The translations under genes were made by a program, and so were the position numbers. From positions 930,001 through 994,000 of the forward strand of contig NZ_CP074371.1 in NCBI RefSeq assembly GCF_018362975.1: 64,000 bases of DNA, read 5' to 3'. This stretch comes from Nocardia tengchongensis. Its GTDB lineage: Bacteria; Actinomycetota; Actinomycetes; Mycobacteriales; Mycobacteriaceae. The notes beneath the pieces are model-generated. The model saw only the letters and a program-made list of their open reading frames with translations, was not told the DNA's origin and ran no database searches. Positions 1 to 14,038 of this stretch are shown here, one piece after another; the first letter of the stretch is position 1, and every line of letters starts with the position of its first letter.

Positions 1-1830
1 TTTGAGTTCTCGGAGGCCAATCACCCGGAGGGGGTAGGTGGGGTCGGCGGGGCGGGCGGTGAGGGTGCGGAGTTCGGTGATGATCTCGTCGGGGGCCAGG
101 TTCACCCGGTTGCCCTTGTGGCGGACCACGTTTCGGAGGACTCCGGTGGCGATGGCCTCGGAGAGGACGATGCCGTGGGGGTGGCGGCGGAGCTTGGACA
201 GGCTGATGCCGTTGCGGCGCAGGCCGAAACGGTCACCGTAGGGGCCGGTGCGGAGAGCGAGGTCGGCGAGCAGGGTGGGGGTGGGGCGGGCCGAGGCGAG
301 GGCGGGGACGCGGCGGCGCAGGGTGCTCAGCAGACGGCCGACGGGGCGGGCGGGGCCTACGGCGAAGGGCTGCACGCCGATTCGGGTCGCGATGGCGTCG
401 ATGATCTGCCACTCCTCGCGGGCCTCGCCGTAGGGTTCGACGACCCGCTCGGTGTACTGGGTGTACGGGGTCGGAGACAGCGCCGCGAACGGGAGGGGGA
501 TGTCGTCTCGCTCCAGGAACGTGGTCGCCGGGAGGATGTAGTCGGCGATTCGGTTGGTGTCGTTGACATAGAGGTCGATGGAGACGAACAGGTCGAGTTC
601 GGGGAGAGCGGCGGCGAGTTCGCGGCCGTTGGGGACCGAGGAGACGGGGTTGCCGGCCGAGGTGAACAGGGCGCGCAGGCGGCCCGGGCCGGGGGTGGTG
701 ATCTCCTTGGCCATGATCGCGGCCGGGAAGGTGCCGAGCACATCCGGGAAGCCGCCGACGCGGGAGTGGTTGCGGGCGTAGCCGGCGAAGCCCAGGCGGG
801 CGCTCAGTTCGGAGACGGCGACCAGTTCCTTGCCGAAGACGCTGCCGCCCGGCTTGTCGAGATTGCCGGTGACCAGGGCCAGCGCGTCGACGAGGAACGC
901 CACCAGGGTGGCGTGGCGACCCAGGCAGGTGCCGGTGCGGCCGTACACGGCGGCGGAATCGGCGCGGGCCAGATCGCGCGCCAGAGTGCGGACCAGATCG
1001 GGGTCGAGGCCGGTGATCTCGGCGGTCACCTCGGGGGTGAAACGAGCTACCGCGGAACGTAGTTCGCGGACGCCGGACGCCTGACGGCGCAGGGCCTGTG
1101 CGTCCTGGAGGTCCTCCTCGAAGAGGACCTGGAGCAACGCCGCCAGCAGCCAGGCGTCACCGTCCGGCCGGATGCCGACGTGCTCGAACAGTTTGGCCGT
1201 CTCCGTGTTTCGCGGATCGACCACCACCACGCGGCCACCGCGCTTGGTGATCCCGGTGAGCTTGTCGCGCACCCGCGGGACGCTCATCGCGCTGCCGTGC
1301 GAGACGAGCGGATTCGCGCCCAGCATCAGCAGGAAGTCGGTGCGGTCCAGATCGGGGACCGGCACCGAGGTCGCGGAACCGTAGAGCAGATCGCTGGCGA
1401 CGAAGCGGTTGTTGATGTCCTGCGAGCCCGCCGAATAGACGTGCTTCAGCCCGGCGGCCAGCTGGAAACCCACCATCCACAGGGTGTGGGAATAGGAGAA
1501 CGAGGACGGGTTGCCGAAATACCAGCCGAGGCTTTCGATTCCGTGCTCGGCGATCAGCCCGCGCAGCCGCTCCCCGATCTCGTCGAGGGCGGTGTCCCAG
1601 GACACCCGCTGCAACTCACCGGATGCCGTGCGGCGCAAGGGATACAGCACGCGGTCGGGATCGTTCTGGATCTCGGTGAACGCGATGCCCTTCGGGCAGG
1701 CGTTGCCGCGGGAGAGCGGATGGTCCTTGTCGGCGCGCAGCCGCACCAGCTTCCCGTCCTCGACGGTGGCGATCAGGCCGCAGAGCGGCTCACAGATCCG
1801 GCAGTACGTGGGGACCTCGCGCGTGCTCAC
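1..1830 (-). CDS. Molybdopterin-dependent oxidoreductase (bis-MGD family), C-terminus cut by window edge
   Basis: About 610 codons are visible, running off the left edge, so the C-terminal (MopB-binding) part is missing. The GTG start at 1830 gives an N-terminus with a [4Fe-4S] binding pattern: Cys10, Cys13, Cys17 and Cys45, the last followed by Pro-Lys-Gly as in formate dehydrogenase/nitrate reductase-type proteins. Further on are the usual bis-MGD segments (a YFGNPS turn, GANPLVSHG, VVVDPRNTETAK, a GRTGTCLG segment and an AGNPVSSVPNG segment). There is no twin-arginine signal, so it should be cytoplasmic. No Cys or selenocysteine is obvious at the molybdenum ligand position (a GSQD segment lies there), so the substrate cannot be named. 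It starts 4 bases after the stop of the Nudix gene and may be co-transcribed with it. Confidence 0.85.
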   Translation of the reverse strand, partial: MSTREVPTYCRICEPLCGLIATVEDGKLVRLRADKDHPLSRGNACPKGIAFTEIQNDPDRVLYPLRRTASGELQRVSWDTALDEIGERLRGLIAEHGIESLGWYFGNPSSFSYSHTLWMVGFQLAAGLKHVYSAGSQDINNRFVASDLLYGSATSVPVPDLDRTDFLLMLGANPLVSHGSAMSVPRVRDKLTGITKRGGRVVVVDPRNTETAKLFEHVGIRPDGDAWLLAALLQVLFEEDLQDAQALRRQASGVRELRSAVARFTPEVTAEITGLDPDLVRTLARDLARADSAAVYGRTGTCLGRHATLVAFLVDALALVTGNLDKPGGSVFGKELVAVSELSARLGFAGYARNHSRVGGFPDVLGTFPAAIMAKEITTPGPGRLRALFTSAGNPVSSVPNGRELAAALPELDLFVSIDLYVNDTNRIADYILPATTFLERDDIPLPFAALSPTPYTQYTERVVEPYGEAREEWQIIDAIATRIGVQPFAVGPARPVGRLLSTLRRRVPALASARPTPTLLADLALRTGPYGDRFGLRRNGISLSKLRRHPHGIVLSEAIATGVLRNVVRHKGNRVNLAPDEIITELRTLTARPADPTYPLRVIGLRELK

Positions 1831-1834
1831 GCCC

Positions 1835-2566
1835 TCAAGACAACACCTGATCCAGAGTGAGGAACAACACATTTCCGGCCAAATCGGTCTGTTCCGGGCC
1901 GGATGCGGGGGCGCCGATCCGGGCGGTGCGGCCGGTGCCGTCGCCCGAGGAATGCAGCCACAGGAATCCATGCTCGGCCAGATCCAGGGTGCGCGGCAAC
2001 GCGGCCGCCACCGCGTCGGTGTCGCCGATACCGGCCAGGCTGACGAGAGTGGGCGTGGCACGCAGCGTCGGCCAGGCCACGGCGAAACCGGGGTGCAGCG
2101 GCCGGTCCTCGACCTCGTCCTCGGGCACCCACACCAGATCCTGGCTCTCCATATTGCCGCGGGTGCGCAGCCGGTCGGCGGCATCGGCGATGACCGTGGT
2201 GTAGGTCCAGCCGCTGGGCGCGGTCGCGGTCACCCGGGAGCCGCGCACGCGGATCGAACCGGACGGGATGCCCGCCTCCTCCTCGGCCTCGCGGACGGCG
2301 GCGTGGACGGTGGTCTCGTGCGAGTCGCGGGCGCCGCCGGGCAGCGCCCACGTGCCACCCTGATGGGTCCAGGCGGCCCGGTGATGCAGCAGCACCGCGG
2401 ACCCGCCACCGGCCAACGGGGCCCGCAGCAACAATCCAGCAGCCCCGAATCGACCCCACTGGCGAGTGCCATCCGGGCTTTCCGCCCACCCGTCCCCGTC
2501 ACCACGCATCTTCGCAATCCCATCGTCCGACCGCACCGAGAACCACCGCGGGGATTCCCGCGTCAC
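1835..2566 (-). CDS. mutT3: Nudix hydrolase, MutT3-like
   Basis: A complete Nudix box is visible (GGARDSHE, then REAEEEAGI, fitting GX5EX7REUXEEXGU), so it should hydrolyse a nucleoside diphosphate linked to another group, with Mg2+ held by the box glutamates. The protein resembles mycobacterial MutT3 (Rv0413, a presumed 8-oxo-dGTPase-like enzyme), including the RGDGDGW segment near the N-terminus, and it sits divergently beside glnX as it does in M. tuberculosis. The listed GTG start gives 243 residues; an ATG at 2509 (224 residues) would fit the mycobacterial length of about 217 better. Its substrate is inferred from family and synteny only. Confidence 0.82.
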   Translation of the reverse strand: MTRESPRWFSVRSDDGIAKMRGDGDGWAESPDGTRQWGRFGAAGLLLRAPLAGGGSAVLLHHRAAWTHQGGTWALPGGARDSHETTVHAAVREAEEEAGIPSGSIRVRGSRVTATAPSGWTYTTVIADAADRLRTRGNMESQDLVWVPEDEVEDRPLHPGFAVAWPTLRATPTLVSLAGIGDTDAVAAALPRTLDLAEHGFLWLHSSGDGTGRTARIGAPASGPEQTDLAGNVLFLTLDQVLS

Positions 2567-2642
2567 GGCGGCGGTACGTCCACAATAAGCTCATCCGGCA
2601 GTAACAAGTCGGTCGTTCGATTTCGGTCAGTGGGAGGTGAGG

Positions 2643-3970
2643 ATGGCTCGAGCCGAGGAACTGAGGCTGAACGAGCTTTCCCCGCGCGCAGCCGCGGCAG
2701 CGTGGCGCGAACGGTTCGCTACCACTGAACTGCGCGCCTTCGCCGAATCGTCGCCGGCCAAGCTGATCGCCATCGGGCTGATCCTGCTCAGCCTGTGCGT
2801 GTCGGCGGGCATCGTCACCGCCATGGCGGTGACCGACCGGCAACACGCCCTGGACGTGCTGCTCGACGAGTCCGAGCCGGACGCCTATTCCGCGCAACGG
2901 CTCTACACCTCGCTGTCGGTGGCCGACGCCTCGGCCGGAACCGCCTTCATCTCCGGCGGACTCGAACCCAAGCCGGTGCGCGACCGCTACAACCAGGCCG
3001 TCGGCCAGGCCGCCGCGGAACTGGTGGTGCAGTCCACCGGCGGTGACGCCGACGTCGACGCCGAGCTGCGCACGGGCATCGCGACCGGGCTGCCGGTGTA
3101 CACCGGCATCATCGAGACCGCCCGCACCAACAATCGCGGCGGGCAGCCCGTCGGCGCGGCCTATCTGAGCGAGGCGTCCAACCTCATGCAGAAGACCGTG
3201 CTGCCGATGGCGCAGGAACTGCAGGAGCATCGGGCCGACGCCATCACCGCCACCCAGCGCAATCACGTGCGGCCGCCGTGGCCGGCCATCCTGCTGCCGC
3301 TGCTGGTGGTGGCGGCGTTGATCGGGGCGCAGCTGTTCCTGTTCCGGCGCTGGCACCGGGTGCTCAACTTCGGGTTGCTGCTGGCCACCGTGACCATGGT
3401 GGCGCTGCTGTCCTGGACGGTCGTCGCGGGCTTCATCTCCGCGGTCGACACCACCCATGCCCGCGACCAGGGCAGCGGGCCGACCGCCGCGCTCACCGAG
3501 AGCCGCATCCTGGCCCAGCAGGCCCGCACCGCGGAAACCCTCAAACTGGTACGCCGCGACACCAGCGCCGACTACGACCGCACCTACGACCAGGCCATCG
3601 AGAAACTGCGGAACATCCTGTCCGGCTACGCATCCGACGCGCCGGGCGCCGCCGAGGTGAAGACCGCGTCCGCCGCGCTGGACCGCTGGCGGGCCGCCCA
3701 TCAGCGGATGAACGACGCGCTGTCCAAGGGCGACTTCATCGGTGCGGCCGCCGTGGCCACCGGGCCGGGGGTGGTCGAGGCCACCGCCCAGACCGACGAC
3801 CTGGATCGGGCGCTCGGCGACGGCATCGCCGACACCCGAAACCAGTTGCGCGCCGACACCTCTCACGCCGCGCGCACCCTGGATCTGCTCGGGCCCGGCG
3901 CGCTGGTGCTGAGCACCGCCGCGGCCGTACTGATCGCGTGCGGGCTCTGGCCGCGACTGCGGGAGTACCG

Positions 3971-3974
<4 letters not shown>
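2643..3974 (+). CDS. glnX: GlnX-like four-helix membrane sensor of the GlnX-GlnH-PknG pathway
   Basis: A 443-residue membrane protein with predicted transmembrane helices near residues 41-63, 213-235, 240-267 and 415-438. These delimit two extracytoplasmic helical sensor regions (about 64-212 and 268-414). Position and order (glnX, glnH, pknG, with mutT3 divergent) match mycobacterial Rv0412c-Rv0411c-Rv0410c, where GlnX relays periplasmic aspartate/glutamate binding by GlnH to the kinase PknG. ATG 2643 was chosen over a GTG at 2637 because a strong GGAGG lies 5 bases before the ATG. The stop overlaps the glnH start (ATGA). Assignment rests on synteny and topology rather than a diagnostic motif. 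Confidence 0.82.
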
Positions 3975-7400
<3,426 letters not shown>

Positions 7401-7616
7401 TACAGCGTGGTTCTGACAAGCCTTTTCCGGAAGAACCGGAGGAGTCCCGTGTCGCCCGCGGCGGTCTCGAGGGCAGCCTGAGACCACGCGACCGGCGAGG
7501 GAATTTCGGCCGACACCGCGGTTGTGCGTGGTGCGACACGGGTTCCGGTGGACCGGCGGGAACCTGGTCCGGGCACCACTATGCCGATCGCATCATGATG
7601 TTTTCGTGAGGAAGTT
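7401..7616. other. Convergent intergenic region pknG / ackA
   Basis: 216 bases between two stop codons. No coding sequence with a ribosome binding site and no convincing terminator hairpin was seen; short open frames here are extensions of the antisense of ackA. Confidence 0.5.
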
Positions 7617-8813
7617 TCAGCCGACCAAATCCGCGGCCGCGCGGGCGATGGCGAGCTCCTCGTTGGTGGGGACCACCAGCACCGCGATCTCGGAGTCGTC
7701 GGCCGAGATGCGCCGGGCCGTGCGGGCTTTGGCGGTATTGCGGTCGGGGTCGACGCGAATGCCGTAGCGCTCCAGGCCCGCCAGCGCCTCCGCGCGCACC
7801 CGCGCGTCGTTCTCGCCGACCCCGGCGGTGAAGGTGATGGCGTCCACCTGGCCCAGCTCGATCAAGTACGCGCCGATGTAGCGCCGCAGCCGGTGGATGT
7901 AGACGTCGAACGCCAATTTCGCGGTGGGATGGCCGGTTTCGATGAGCCGCCCCAGTTCGCGGAAGTCATTGACCCCCGACAGCCCCTTGATGCCGGAATA
8001 GCGGTTGAGCAGGGCGTCCACATCGTCGACGTTCATACCCGCGGTCCGGATCAGGTGGAAGATGATGCCCGGATCCAGATCCCCCGACCGGGTGCCCATG
8101 ACCAGGCCCTCCAGCGGTGTCAGGCCCATGGAGGTGTCCACCGCCCGCCCCGCCCGAATCGCCGACGCGGACGCGCCGTTGCCCAGGTGCAGCACGATCT
8201 GGTTCAGCTCGGCCCGATCCTTGCCGAGGAACGCGGCCGCCTGACCGGACACGTAATCGTGCGAGGTGCCGTGGAAGCCGTACTTGCGAACCCCGTGCGC
8301 CGCCGCGGTTTCCGCGTCGATGGCATAGGTCTTGGCCGCGGCGGGCAGATTGTGGAAGAAGGCGGTGTCGAACACCGCGACCTGCGGGACCGTGGGCAGC
8401 AGCGCCCGCGCCGACTCGATGCCGATGACATTCGGCGGATTGTGCAGCGGGGCCAGCGCAGACAGGTCGGTGATGGCCTGCACCACGTCGTCGGTGATCA
8501 GGGTCGGCTCGTAGAACACCTCGCCGCCGTGCACCACCCGATGCCCGACCGCACCCAGATCGGCGTCCGCCAGATCCTGGCCGCTCGCGATGAACAGGTC
8601 GAACGCCACGTGCAGGCCCTGCGCGTGATCGGCGATGGCGCCCCGGTATTCGAAGGTCTTCTCACCGGTGGTGTGCTCGACGGTCACCACGTCCGGCTCC
8701 ACCGCCTCACCGATGCGCTGCACCACGCCCTGCGCGCACACGTCGGCGGTCGCCGGATCGAGCAGCTGGTACTTGATCGACGAGGAACCGGAATTGATCA
8801 CCAGGACCTTCAT
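7617..8813 (-). CDS. ackA: Acetate kinase
   Basis: 398 residues, the usual length. It begins [15 protein letters not shown], the ASKHA adenosine/phosphate loop of acetate kinases, and contains the family segments [29 protein letters not shown] and FTAGVGEN. The enzyme interconverts acetate + ATP and acetyl phosphate + ADP, the second step of the Pta-Ack overflow/acetate-assimilation pathway. The ATG directly follows the TAG stop of pta (TAGATG), so the two are translationally coupled. Confidence 0.97.
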   Translation of the reverse strand: MKVLVINSGSSSIKYQLLDPATADVCAQGVVQRIGEAVEPDVVTVEHTTGEKTFEYRGAIADHAQGLHVAFDLFIASGQDLADADLGAVGHRVVHGGEVFYEPTLITDDVVQAITDLSALAPLHNPPNVIGIESARALLPTVPQVAVFDTAFFHNLPAAAKTYAIDAETAAAHGVRKYGFHGTSHDYVSGQAAAFLGKDRAELNQIVLHLGNGASASAIRAGRAVDTSMGLTPLEGLVMGTRSGDLDPGIIFHLIRTAGMNVDDVDALLNRYSGIKGLSGVNDFRELGRLIETGHPTAKLAFDVYIHRLRRYIGAYLIELGQVDAITFTAGVGENDARVRAEALAGLERYGIRVDPDRNTAKARTARRISADDSEIAVLVVPTNEELAIARAAADLVG

Positions 8814-10893
8814 CTACGCCTCCTGCTGAGCCTGAATCGCGGTGATCGCGACGGTGTTCACGATGTCGGCGACCAGCGCGCCCCGCGACAGATCATTGAC
8901 CGGCTTGTTCAAACCCTGCAGCACCGGGCCGATCGCGACCGCGCCCGCACTGCGCTGCACGGCCTTGTAGGTGTTGTTGCCGGTATTGAGGTCCGGGAAG
9001 ATGAAGACCGTCGCCTGGCCCGCCACCGCGGAATTCGGCAGCTTGGTCGCGGCCACCGCCGGCTCGATCGCGGCGTCGTACTGAATCGGGCCCTCCACCA
9101 GCAACTCCGGCGCGCGGTCGTGCACGAACTTGGTGGCGTCACGCACCTTGTCCACGTCCGCGCCGGTCCCCGATTCGCCCGTGGAGTAGGACAGCATGGC
9201 CACCCGCGGGTCGATGCCGAACTGGGCGGCGGTGCGCGCCGAGGAGATGGCGATGTCGGCCAGCTGATCCGAGGTCGGGTCCGGCACCACCGCGCAGTCG
9301 CCGTACACCAGCACCCGGTCCGCCAGGCACATCAGGAACACACTCGACACCGTGGATACGCCCGGCTCGGTCTTGATGATCTCGAACGACGGGCGGATGG
9401 TGTGCGCGGTGGTGTGCGCCGCACCCGACACCATGCCGTCGGCGACCCCCATGTGCACCATCATGGTGCCGAAATACGAGATGTCACCGATGTATTCACG
9501 GGCGCGGTCCACCGTCATGCCCTTGTGGGCACGCAGGCGGGCGTACTCCTCGGCGAATTCGTCACGCAGCGGGCAGGTCTGGGGGTCGAGCACCTCGGCG
9601 GCGTCGATGTCGACACCCAGTTCGGCGGCGCGGCCGCGCACCGTGGTCTCGTCGCCGAGAATGGTGAGGTCGGCGATCTTGCGTTGCAGGACCCGGCCGG
9701 CGGCGCGCAAGATGCGGTCGTCGTCGCCCTCGGGCAACACGATGCGCTTGCGGTCGTTGCGGGCCCGCTCGATCAGCTGGTACTCGAACATCTGCGGGGT
9801 GACGATGTTCGGGATGGGAACCTCGATCTGCCGCAACAACTCTCGCGGATCGACCCGTTCCTCCATGACCGCCAGCGCGGTGTCCACCTTGCGCATGCTG
9901 GACAGCGACACCCGGCCCCGGGTCAACGCGGTGGCCTTGGCGGTCTCGTAGGTGCCGAGATCGGTGGACAGGATGGGCAGCCGGGGCTTGAGACCGGCCA
10001 TCAGCCGGGCGATGGCGGGCTGAGGCCGGATGCCGCCGTTCATGATGATGCCCGCCAGCGACGGAAAGCCCTCCGCCTCATGGGCGTTCACCAGGGCGAG
10101 TAGCACGTCGGAGCGGTCACCCGGCGCGATCACGGCCACGCCGTCGGTGAGCCGTTCCAGAATGTTCTCGGCGGTCATGCCGCCAACCATCACGTGCAGC
10201 GCCTCACGGTGCATGAGTTCCGGCTCGCCGCTGTAGATCTCGCCGCCGATGGCCTCGCGCAGCTCCTCCATGGTGGGGGCCTGCAGCAACGGCACCTCCG
10301 GCAGCGTCCAGGACGGCACCGCGCAGACCTTCGCCAGGGCGGCGGCGTCGGCCTCCAGCTGATCGGGCTCGCAACGGTTGGCGACCACCGCCACCAGCTT
10401 GGCGTGCTCGGCCACCAGCTCGCTGCGGCACAGCTCCACCAGCTGGCCCAATTCGTCGGGGGTGCGGCCGATTCCGCGCACCACCAGCAGGACCGGCGCA
10501 CCGAGGTTCACCGCGATGCGGGCATTGAAGCGCAGCTCACTGGGGCTGGCCACGTCCGTGTAATCGGAGCCGAGGATGAGCACGGCGTCGCACTGTTTGG
10601 CGACCGCGTGGTACCGCATCACGATCTCGCTGATCGCCGCGTCCGGGTCCTCGTGCACCTGCTCATAGGTGACGCCGTTGGCCTGGTCGTAGTCGACGTC
10701 GGCGGTGGAGTATTCGAGCAGCAGCTCGAGTATGTAGTCCCGCCCGGTCGCGGGACCGGGTGATCGGCCGGAACACGCCCACCCGCGGGGTGGTGGCGGC
10801 CAAGGCCTGGAGCACGCCGAGCGCGACCGTGGACTTGCCGGTGTCGCCCTCGGGGGACGCGATGTACACACTGGAGACCGGTGTGGCAGCCAT
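8814..10893 (-). pseudogene. pta: Phosphate acetyltransferase (long form), interrupted by one apparent single-base frameshift
   Basis: The N-terminus starts at ATG 10893 with YIASPEGDTGKST (P-loop of the BioD-like domain) and VGVFRPITRS. It then breaks, and the rest resumes one base off as RDYILELLLEYS and continues through the DRTGG-type middle domain to a complete C-terminal phosphotransacetylase domain (GMVSGAAHTT, YSTGESGTG, FPDLNTGNNTYKA). The span of 2080 nt is one base over a multiple of three. The change lies at the C runs 10739-10741 or 10743-10745; removing one C gives PITRSRDRRDYILEL, like other long Pta proteins. Function: acetyl-CoA + Pi to acetyl phosphate + CoA. All catalytic parts remain in the downstream frame. 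Confidence 0.86.
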
Positions 10894-10983
10894 GGGCGAA
10901 AGCCTACCGACCGTTATGCGACGTTTTCCGCAGGGACGGACATCCGGATCGGACGCCCGTCCTCAACCGAGCCGCGGAAAACC

Positions 10984-11991
10984 TCAGAGCGCGCGGAGAC
11001 GGGGAGCCAGGTCGCGCTGGAACAGGTCCAGGAAACGACGCTGGTCGTGACCCGGGGCGTGGAAGACCAGGTGGTTCAGGCCCGCGTCCAGGTACGGCTT
11101 GATCTGCTCGACGGCCTGGTCCGGGTCGCTGGCCACGATCCAGCGCTTGGCGATCTGCTCGATCGGCAGCGCGTCGGCGGCCGCCTCCATCTCCATCGGA
11201 TCGGTGATCGAGTGCTTCTGCTCCGCGGTCAGCGACAGCGGCGCCCAGAAACGCGTGTTCTCCAGCGCCAGAACCGGATCGGTGTCGTAGGAGATCTTGA
11301 TCTCGATCATCCGGTCGATGTCCTCGACCGCACGCCCCGCCTTGGCCGCGCCCTCCGCGACCGCCGGCATCAGCTTCTCGGTGTAGAGATCCATGCCCTT
11401 GCCCGAGGTGCAGATGAAACCGTCACCCGCGCGACCGGCGTACCGGGCCACCAGCGGACCACCCGCGGCGATGTACACCGGGATGCCGCCCTTGGGGACG
11501 TCGTAGATGGAGGCGCCGACGGTCTTGTAGTACTCGCCGTCGAAGTCCACCCGCTCACCGGTCCACAGCGCGCGCATCAAATCCACCGACTCGCGCAGCC
11601 GCGCGAAACGCTCCTTGAACTCCGGCCACTCACCCTGGAAACCGGTGGCGATCTCGTTGAGCGCCTCACCCGAACCCACACCCAGCATGATGCGATCCGG
11701 GTACAGGCAGCCCAGCGTCGCGAACGCCTGCGCGACGACCGCCGGGTTGTAGCGGAAGGTCGGGGTCAGCACCGAGGTGCCGAGCTGGATGCGGCTGGTG
11801 CGCTCGCCCACCGCCGCCAGGAAGGCCAGCGAGAACGGGGCGTGCCCGCCATTGTGCCGCCACGGCTGGAAATGATCGGAGACCGTGGCGCTGTCGAGGC
11901 CGTGCTCCTCCGCCGCCACCGCCAGCTCCACCAGCTCGCGCGGGCCGAACTGTTCCGCGGATGCCTTGTAACCGAGCTTGAGGTCCTTCAC
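10984..11991 (-). CDS. fgd: F420-dependent glucose-6-phosphate dehydrogenase
   Basis: 335 residues from GTG 11991 (AGGAG 7 bases upstream); a longer frame to 12054 exists but mycobacterial FGD1 starts [12 protein letters not shown] exactly here. Luciferase-like TIM-barrel with the FGD signature segments [35 protein letters not shown] and [10 protein letters not shown]. It oxidises glucose-6-phosphate to 6-phosphogluconolactone while reducing cofactor F420, supplying F420H2 for F420-dependent reductases. Its presence supports a Nocardia/Mycobacterium-type host. Neighbours pta and ackA lie in the same direction, as in Rv0407-Rv0409. Confidence 0.95.
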   Translation of the reverse strand: MKDLKLGYKASAEQFGPRELVELAVAAEEHGLDSATVSDHFQPWRHNGGHAPFSLAFLAAVGERTSRIQLGTSVLTPTFRYNPAVVAQAFATLGCLYPDRIMLGVGSGEALNEIATGFQGEWPEFKERFARLRESVDLMRALWTGERVDFDGEYYKTVGASIYDVPKGGIPVYIAAGGPLVARYAGRAGDGFICTSGKGMDLYTEKLMPAVAEGAAKAGRAVEDIDRMIEIKISYDTDPVLALENTRFWAPLSLTAEQKHSITDPMEMEAAADALPIEQIAKRWIVASDPDQAVEQIKPYLDAGLNHLVFHAPGHDQRRFLDLFQRDLAPRLRAL

Positions 11992-12135
11992 CTGGGCACT
12001 CCTGTCGCGATGCTGCGCTCGAGCCCGGGGCGGCGCGAACGGCTTACTTCGCACCCTAGTCAGCGGCCGAAGCCGGTGCGGCAGCGGTCACACCGCAGGA
12101 ATATATGAGCTTTCGATCCGCCGATAGCGGAGAAT

Positions 12136-12945
12136 GTGCACGTGACCAACTCGAGCCAAGAACCGATCCTCTCCTACCTCACTGACATGGACGGCGTCCT
12201 GGTGCACGAGAACCACCTGGTGCCCGGAGCCGACGAGTTCCTCGCCGAACTGCGCGACAACAACATTCCGTTCCTGGTGCTCACCAACAACAGCATCTAC
12301 ACCGCGCGCGACCTGCAGGCCCGGCTCCAGCACACCGGCCTCGACATCCCCGCCGAAGCCATCTGGACCTCCGCGCTGGCCACCGCGACCTTCCTCAAGG
12401 ATCAGCGACCCGACGGCACCGCCTACGTGGTCGGCGAATCCGGGCTCACCACCGCGCTGCACGAAATCGGTTACGTCCTCACCGATTCCAACCCCGATTA
12501 CGTGGTGCTCGGCGAAACCCGCACCTACTCCTTCGAGGCCATCACCACCGCCATCCGCCTGATCGCGGCCGGGGCGCGCTTCATCGCCACCAACCCCGAC
12601 GCCACCGGCCCGTCCCGCGAAGGCATCCTGCCCGCCACCGGTTCGGTCGCGGCCCTCATCACCCAGGCCACCGGCCGGAAGCCGTACTACGTGGGCAAAC
12701 CCAACCCGCTGATGATGCGCTCGGCGCTGCGCCGCCTGGGCGCGCACTCGCAGTCCACCGTCATGATCGGCGACCGCATGGACACCGACGTCATCTCCGG
12801 TCTGGAAGCCGGCATGCGGACCATCCTGGTCACCACCGGTATCTCGACTCCGGCTCTGGTCGAACAGTTCCCGTACCGGCCGACCGCCGTGCTGCCGTCG
12901 GTCGCGTCCCTGGTCGGCAAGACCAAGGACCCGTTCGCGCTCTAG
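12136..12945 (+). CDS. HAD-superfamily class IIA (NagD-like) phosphatase
   Basis: 269 residues. HAD motif I is LTDMDGVL (Asp17 nucleophile, Asp19 acid/base), motif II VLTNNS, motif III the Lys in YVGKPNP, motif IV MIGDRMDTDVISG. The C2a cap between motifs II and III makes it a NagD/4-nitrophenylphosphatase-type enzyme; the natural substrate (sugar phosphate, nucleotide or glycerol phosphate) cannot be told. It starts at GTG 12136 (a second GTG at 12142 is possible). Its TAG stop overlaps the oppositely directed marR stop in a shared CTAG. Confidence 0.85.
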   Translation: MHVTNSSQEPILSYLTDMDGVLVHENHLVPGADEFLAELRDNNIPFLVLTNNSIYTARDLQARLQHTGLDIPAEAIWTSALATATFLKDQRPDGTAYVVGESGLTTALHEIGYVLTDSNPDYVVLGETRTYSFEAITTAIRLIAAGARFIATNPDATGPSREGILPATGSVAALITQATGRKPYYVGKPNPLMMRSALRRLGAHSQSTVMIGDRMDTDVISGLEAGMRTILVTTGISTPALVEQFPYRPTAVLPSVASLVGKTKDPFAL

Positions 12946-13400
12946 TCCGCCGTCGCGTCGCCCTCGAGCGCTTCGAGGGCGGCCGACAGCGTCGTCAGCG
13001 CGTCCACCACCCGCGTCAGTTCCGCGGTACCGAGTTGCGCGACAAGACGTTCCGCCATCGCCGCGTGCTGGGGGTCGATCGCGCGGACCGCGTCGTGACC
13101 GGCCTCGGTGATGGCCACCAGCTTGGCGCGACGATGCGCCGGATTCGGCCGGTACTCGACGAAACCCTTGCCCGCCAGCACATCCGCGATGCGCTGCACG
13201 CTCTGCCGGGTGATGCCCATCTCGCGGGCGATGCCCGCGACCGGCAGCGGCTCATGCAGGATCGCGCCCAGCACCTGCCACCACGCCACGGTGATCCCGG
13301 ACGGCTTGGCCAATTCCTCGGCGATGGTGAGGAATTGGCCGTTCAGCTTGAACGACGCGACCGCCGCGGCCCCGAACAGCTGCTGGGCGGTGCGCGTCAT
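12942..13400 (-). CDS. MarR-family transcriptional regulator
   Basis: 152 residues with the MarR winged-helix core: AWWQVLGAI, then IAREMGITRQSVQRIADVLA (recognition helix about residues 60-75) and the wing YRPNPAHRRAKLV. Its ATG overlaps the pfpI stop (ATGA), so the two form an operon. A pair of identical 16-bp palindromes sits at the start of that operon and is the obvious candidate binding site, implying autoregulation. Ligand unknown. Confidence 0.88.
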   Translation of the reverse strand: MTRTAQQLFGAAAVASFKLNGQFLTIAEELAKPSGITVAWWQVLGAILHEPLPVAGIAREMGITRQSVQRIADVLAGKGFVEYRPNPAHRRAKLVAITEAGHDAVRAIDPQHAAMAERLVAQLGTAELTRVVDALTTLSAALEALEGDATAD

Positions 13401-14038
13401 CGCACCGCCGCCGCCCGCTGCTGCTCGTATTCGAAGAGCGCGTAGAAGCCCGCCGGGTCATTGTTTCCGTAGAGCTTGTCCCAGGCTTCGAGGACGTGCG
13501 GTTCGAAGACGCCGAGGCGCTCCAGGACGGCGCGGGCGAAATCGACCGGGCGGGTGCCGGTCGCGGTGATCAGGTCGCCGTCGGCCACCGCCGGTGCGTC
13601 GACGAAATGCGCCGCGCCCGAATATCCCGAGTAGGCAAGGTATTCGGCGGCATTGCTGGTGTGCGGCCGCTCGTCGAGCAGGCCCTCCCGCGCCAGCGCG
13701 AAGGTCGCACCGCAGATCGCGGCCACCGGCACCCCGGCAGCCAGGAATTCGCGGGCCGTGCGGGCGAAGGCCGTCACCGCGGACGGATCCCGCTCGGTGT
13801 CCAGGCCCGGCAGGATCAGCATGGCGCTGTCGGCGGGCTTCAGCTCGTCGAGGGTGAGATCGGGCAGGACGCGCATGCCGCCCATCGAGGTGACCGGTTC
13901 GGCGCTGATGGCGACCGTCTTGACCTGCCAGGTGCCCGGTTCGCGGTGCCAGAGTTCGCGGTTGATGTGTGCGGTCGCGTGGCCGACCTCCCAGTCCGAG
14001 AAGGTGTCGTAAACGGCCATGTGGACTGTTTTCATCAT
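13397..14038 (-). CDS. DJ-1/PfpI family protein (class I glutamine amidotransferase-like)
   Basis: 213 residues. Type 1 GATase fold with the nucleophile elbow AAICGATFAL (Cys in ICG) and the LILPGLDTERD segment; a partner oxidative-stress, protease-like or isonitrile-hydratase-like role is possible but not shown. Two adjacent ATGs (14038, 14035) are possible starts; the first lies inside the left palindrome of the operator, so binding of the regulator would block this start directly. Co-transcribed with the downstream marR. Confidence 0.82.
   Translation of the reverse strand: MMKTVHMAVYDTFSDWEVGHATAHINRELWHREPGTWQVKTVAISAEPVTSMGGMRVLPDLTLDELKPADSAMLILPGLDTERDPSAVTAFARTAREFLAAGVPVAAICGATFALAREGLLDERPHTSNAAEYLAYSGYSGAAHFVDAPAVADGDLITATGTRPVDFARAVLERLGVFEPHVLEAWDKLYGNNDPAGFYALFEYEQQRAAAVR

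Noticed and set aside
118-1062. Long plus-strand open frame of 314 codons
   Set aside because: It is antisense to the molybdopterin oxidoreductase, which has clear Fe-S and MGD motifs; the amino acids look like GC-frame noise (Gly/Ala/Arg-rich).
7893-10103. Plus-strand frame of 736 codons over ackA and pta
   Set aside because: Antisense shadow of two conserved enzyme genes; His/Arg/Gly-rich with no domain.
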